A stretch of DNA of 5,960 nucleotides from an uncultured Lachnospiraceae bacterium (GTDB lineage: Bacteria; Bacillota; Clostridia; Lachnospirales; Lachnospiraceae), in contig CAPNGW010000162.1 of the NCBI GenBank assembly GCA_948665105.1, positions 1 through 5,960 on the forward strand, written 5' to 3'. A program made the translations under genes and the position numbers. The notes beneath the pieces are model-generated. The model saw only the letters and a program-made list of their open reading frames with translations, had not been told where the DNA came from and made no database searches. The number at the start of each line of letters is the position of its first letter. The first letter of the stretch is position 1. Positions 4,986 to 5,960 of the stretch are shown piece by piece.

Positions 4986-5636
4986 CTATGCCCCTTCCTC
5001 ATGACTCCCCGTAATAGAATAAATCACCCACTCCGCAATGTTGGTGGCATGGTCTCCAATCCGCTCCAGATATTTGGCCACCATCAGAAGGTCCGCCGCC
5101 TGCTCGCTGCTGGCCACATTTTCCTGAATGAGCCGGATTAACTGTTTCTTGATATCGTCAAAGTGCTTATCCACAATATCGTCATGCTCAATCACCTCCT
5201 TGGCTAGGTTCAAGTCCTTCTGCACAAAGGCCTCCACGCTGTGGGTTACCATCAGAATGGTCTCCATGGCCATCTGGGACAGCAGGGATAAATCCTGCAC
5301 ATAGTCCTCCCCGGACAGGAAAATGGTAATCTCGGAAATATCCGCCGCCTGGTCTCCAATCCGCTCCATGTCGGTAATCATCTTAAGGGCCGCAGAAATC
5401 AGCCGCAAGTCACTTGCCACCGGCTGCTGCTGCAAGAGTAGCTTCATGCAGAGTGCCTCAATGTCCCTCTCCTGCCTATCCACCTCCTGGTCAAACTCAA
5501 TGGCCGCCCTGGCCTTGGCGATGTCCTTTTTCACAAGGGCTGTAACGGCGGACTGAATGGCGTGCTCCACCAAATTGCCCATCTCAATCAATTCATTATT
5601 CAGCTGCTCCAGCTGTCTCTCAAAGCGATTTCTCAT
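4986..5636 (-). CDS. phoU: Phosphate signalling complex regulator PhoU
   Basis: PhoU is a peripheral, all-helical protein that links the Pst phosphate importer to the PhoR-type sensor kinase, keeping the Pho response low when phosphate is plentiful, and it also restrains uptake. The 216-residue product has the standard two-repeat architecture. Repeat one carries the metal-binding helix DMERIGDQAADISE at about 89-102; repeat two carries YLERIGDHATNIAEWVIY at about 189-206. Length and motifs are normal for the family. Two starts are possible: TTG at 5642, overlapping the pstB stop, or ATG at 5636, two bases after it. I prefer the ATG because the resulting MRNRFERQLEQLN matches the usual PhoU N-terminus; AGGAAGG in the pstB 3' end serves either. 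The near-zero spacing implies translational coupling with pstB. It is the last gene of the pst operon here. Confidence 0.95.
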   Translation of the reverse strand: MRNRFERQLEQLNNELIEMGNLVEHAIQSAVTALVKKDIAKARAAIEFDQEVDRQERDIEALCMKLLLQQQPVASDLRLISAALKMITDMERIGDQAADISEITIFLSGEDYVQDLSLLSQMAMETILMVTHSVEAFVQKDLNLAKEVIEHDDIVDKHFDDIKKQLIRLIQENVASSEQAADLLMVAKYLERIGDHATNIAEWVIYSITGSHEEGA

Positions 5637-5638
5637 AA

Positions 5639-5960
<322 letters not shown>

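Noticed and set aside
4851..5141. 96-codon plus-strand ORF across the phoU 3' end
   Set aside because: Most of it is antisense to well-supported phoU codons, and it has no recognisable product.

Overview
This window most likely comes from a low-to-mid-GC member of the Clostridia, with Lachnospiraceae as the best guess. That rests on AGGAGG-type ribosome binding sites, TATAAT-rich intergenic DNA, a Clostridia-style Rpn-family nuclease, a short MutS2-like ATPase and a dCache chemoreceptor. The genus cannot be fixed from the sequence alone. All protein genes are on the minus strand, so transcription runs from high to low coordinates.

Layout in the direction of transcription. (1) 5960-5639: the C-terminal part of PstB, the ATPase of the high-affinity phosphate importer. 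(2) 5636-4986: PhoU, the phosphate-signalling regulator, two bases downstream of pstB; this is the end of a pst-phoU operon. (3) 4985-4511: 475 bases without a conventional gene but rich in signals. They include a good sigma-A promoter, a perfect AGGAGG site with a 12-codon ORF, a sequence able to fold into a three-way-junction RNA whose basal stem overlaps that ORF, two 24-bp direct repeats that each contain an imperfect palindrome, and a hairpin plus T-run. (4) 4510-2555: a MutS2-like ATPase that lacks the Smr nuclease domain. (5) 2456-1614: an AT-rich Rpn-family PD-(D/E)XK nuclease gene with its own promoter and terminator, and a consensus internal Shine-Dalgarno ahead of an in-frame ATG that could give a 64-residue C-terminal product. 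(6) 1333-1: a methyl-accepting chemotaxis protein cut by the left window edge, preceded by a promoter, a tandem repeat and a 15-bp palindrome.

Functionally, pstB and phoU form one phosphate uptake and sensing unit. The MutS2-like gene, the nuclease gene and the chemoreceptor look like separate transcription units. Two places deserve attention. The first is the mutS2 upstream region, which resembles a riboregulator or small-RNA locus. The second is the nested reading frame in the Rpn gene, which matches the toxin/intragenic-antitoxin arrangement described for E. coli Rpn proteins. An 11-bp core, TGCAA-W-TTGSA, occurs upstream of both the chemoreceptor and the MutS2-like gene, which may mean a shared DNA-binding regulator.
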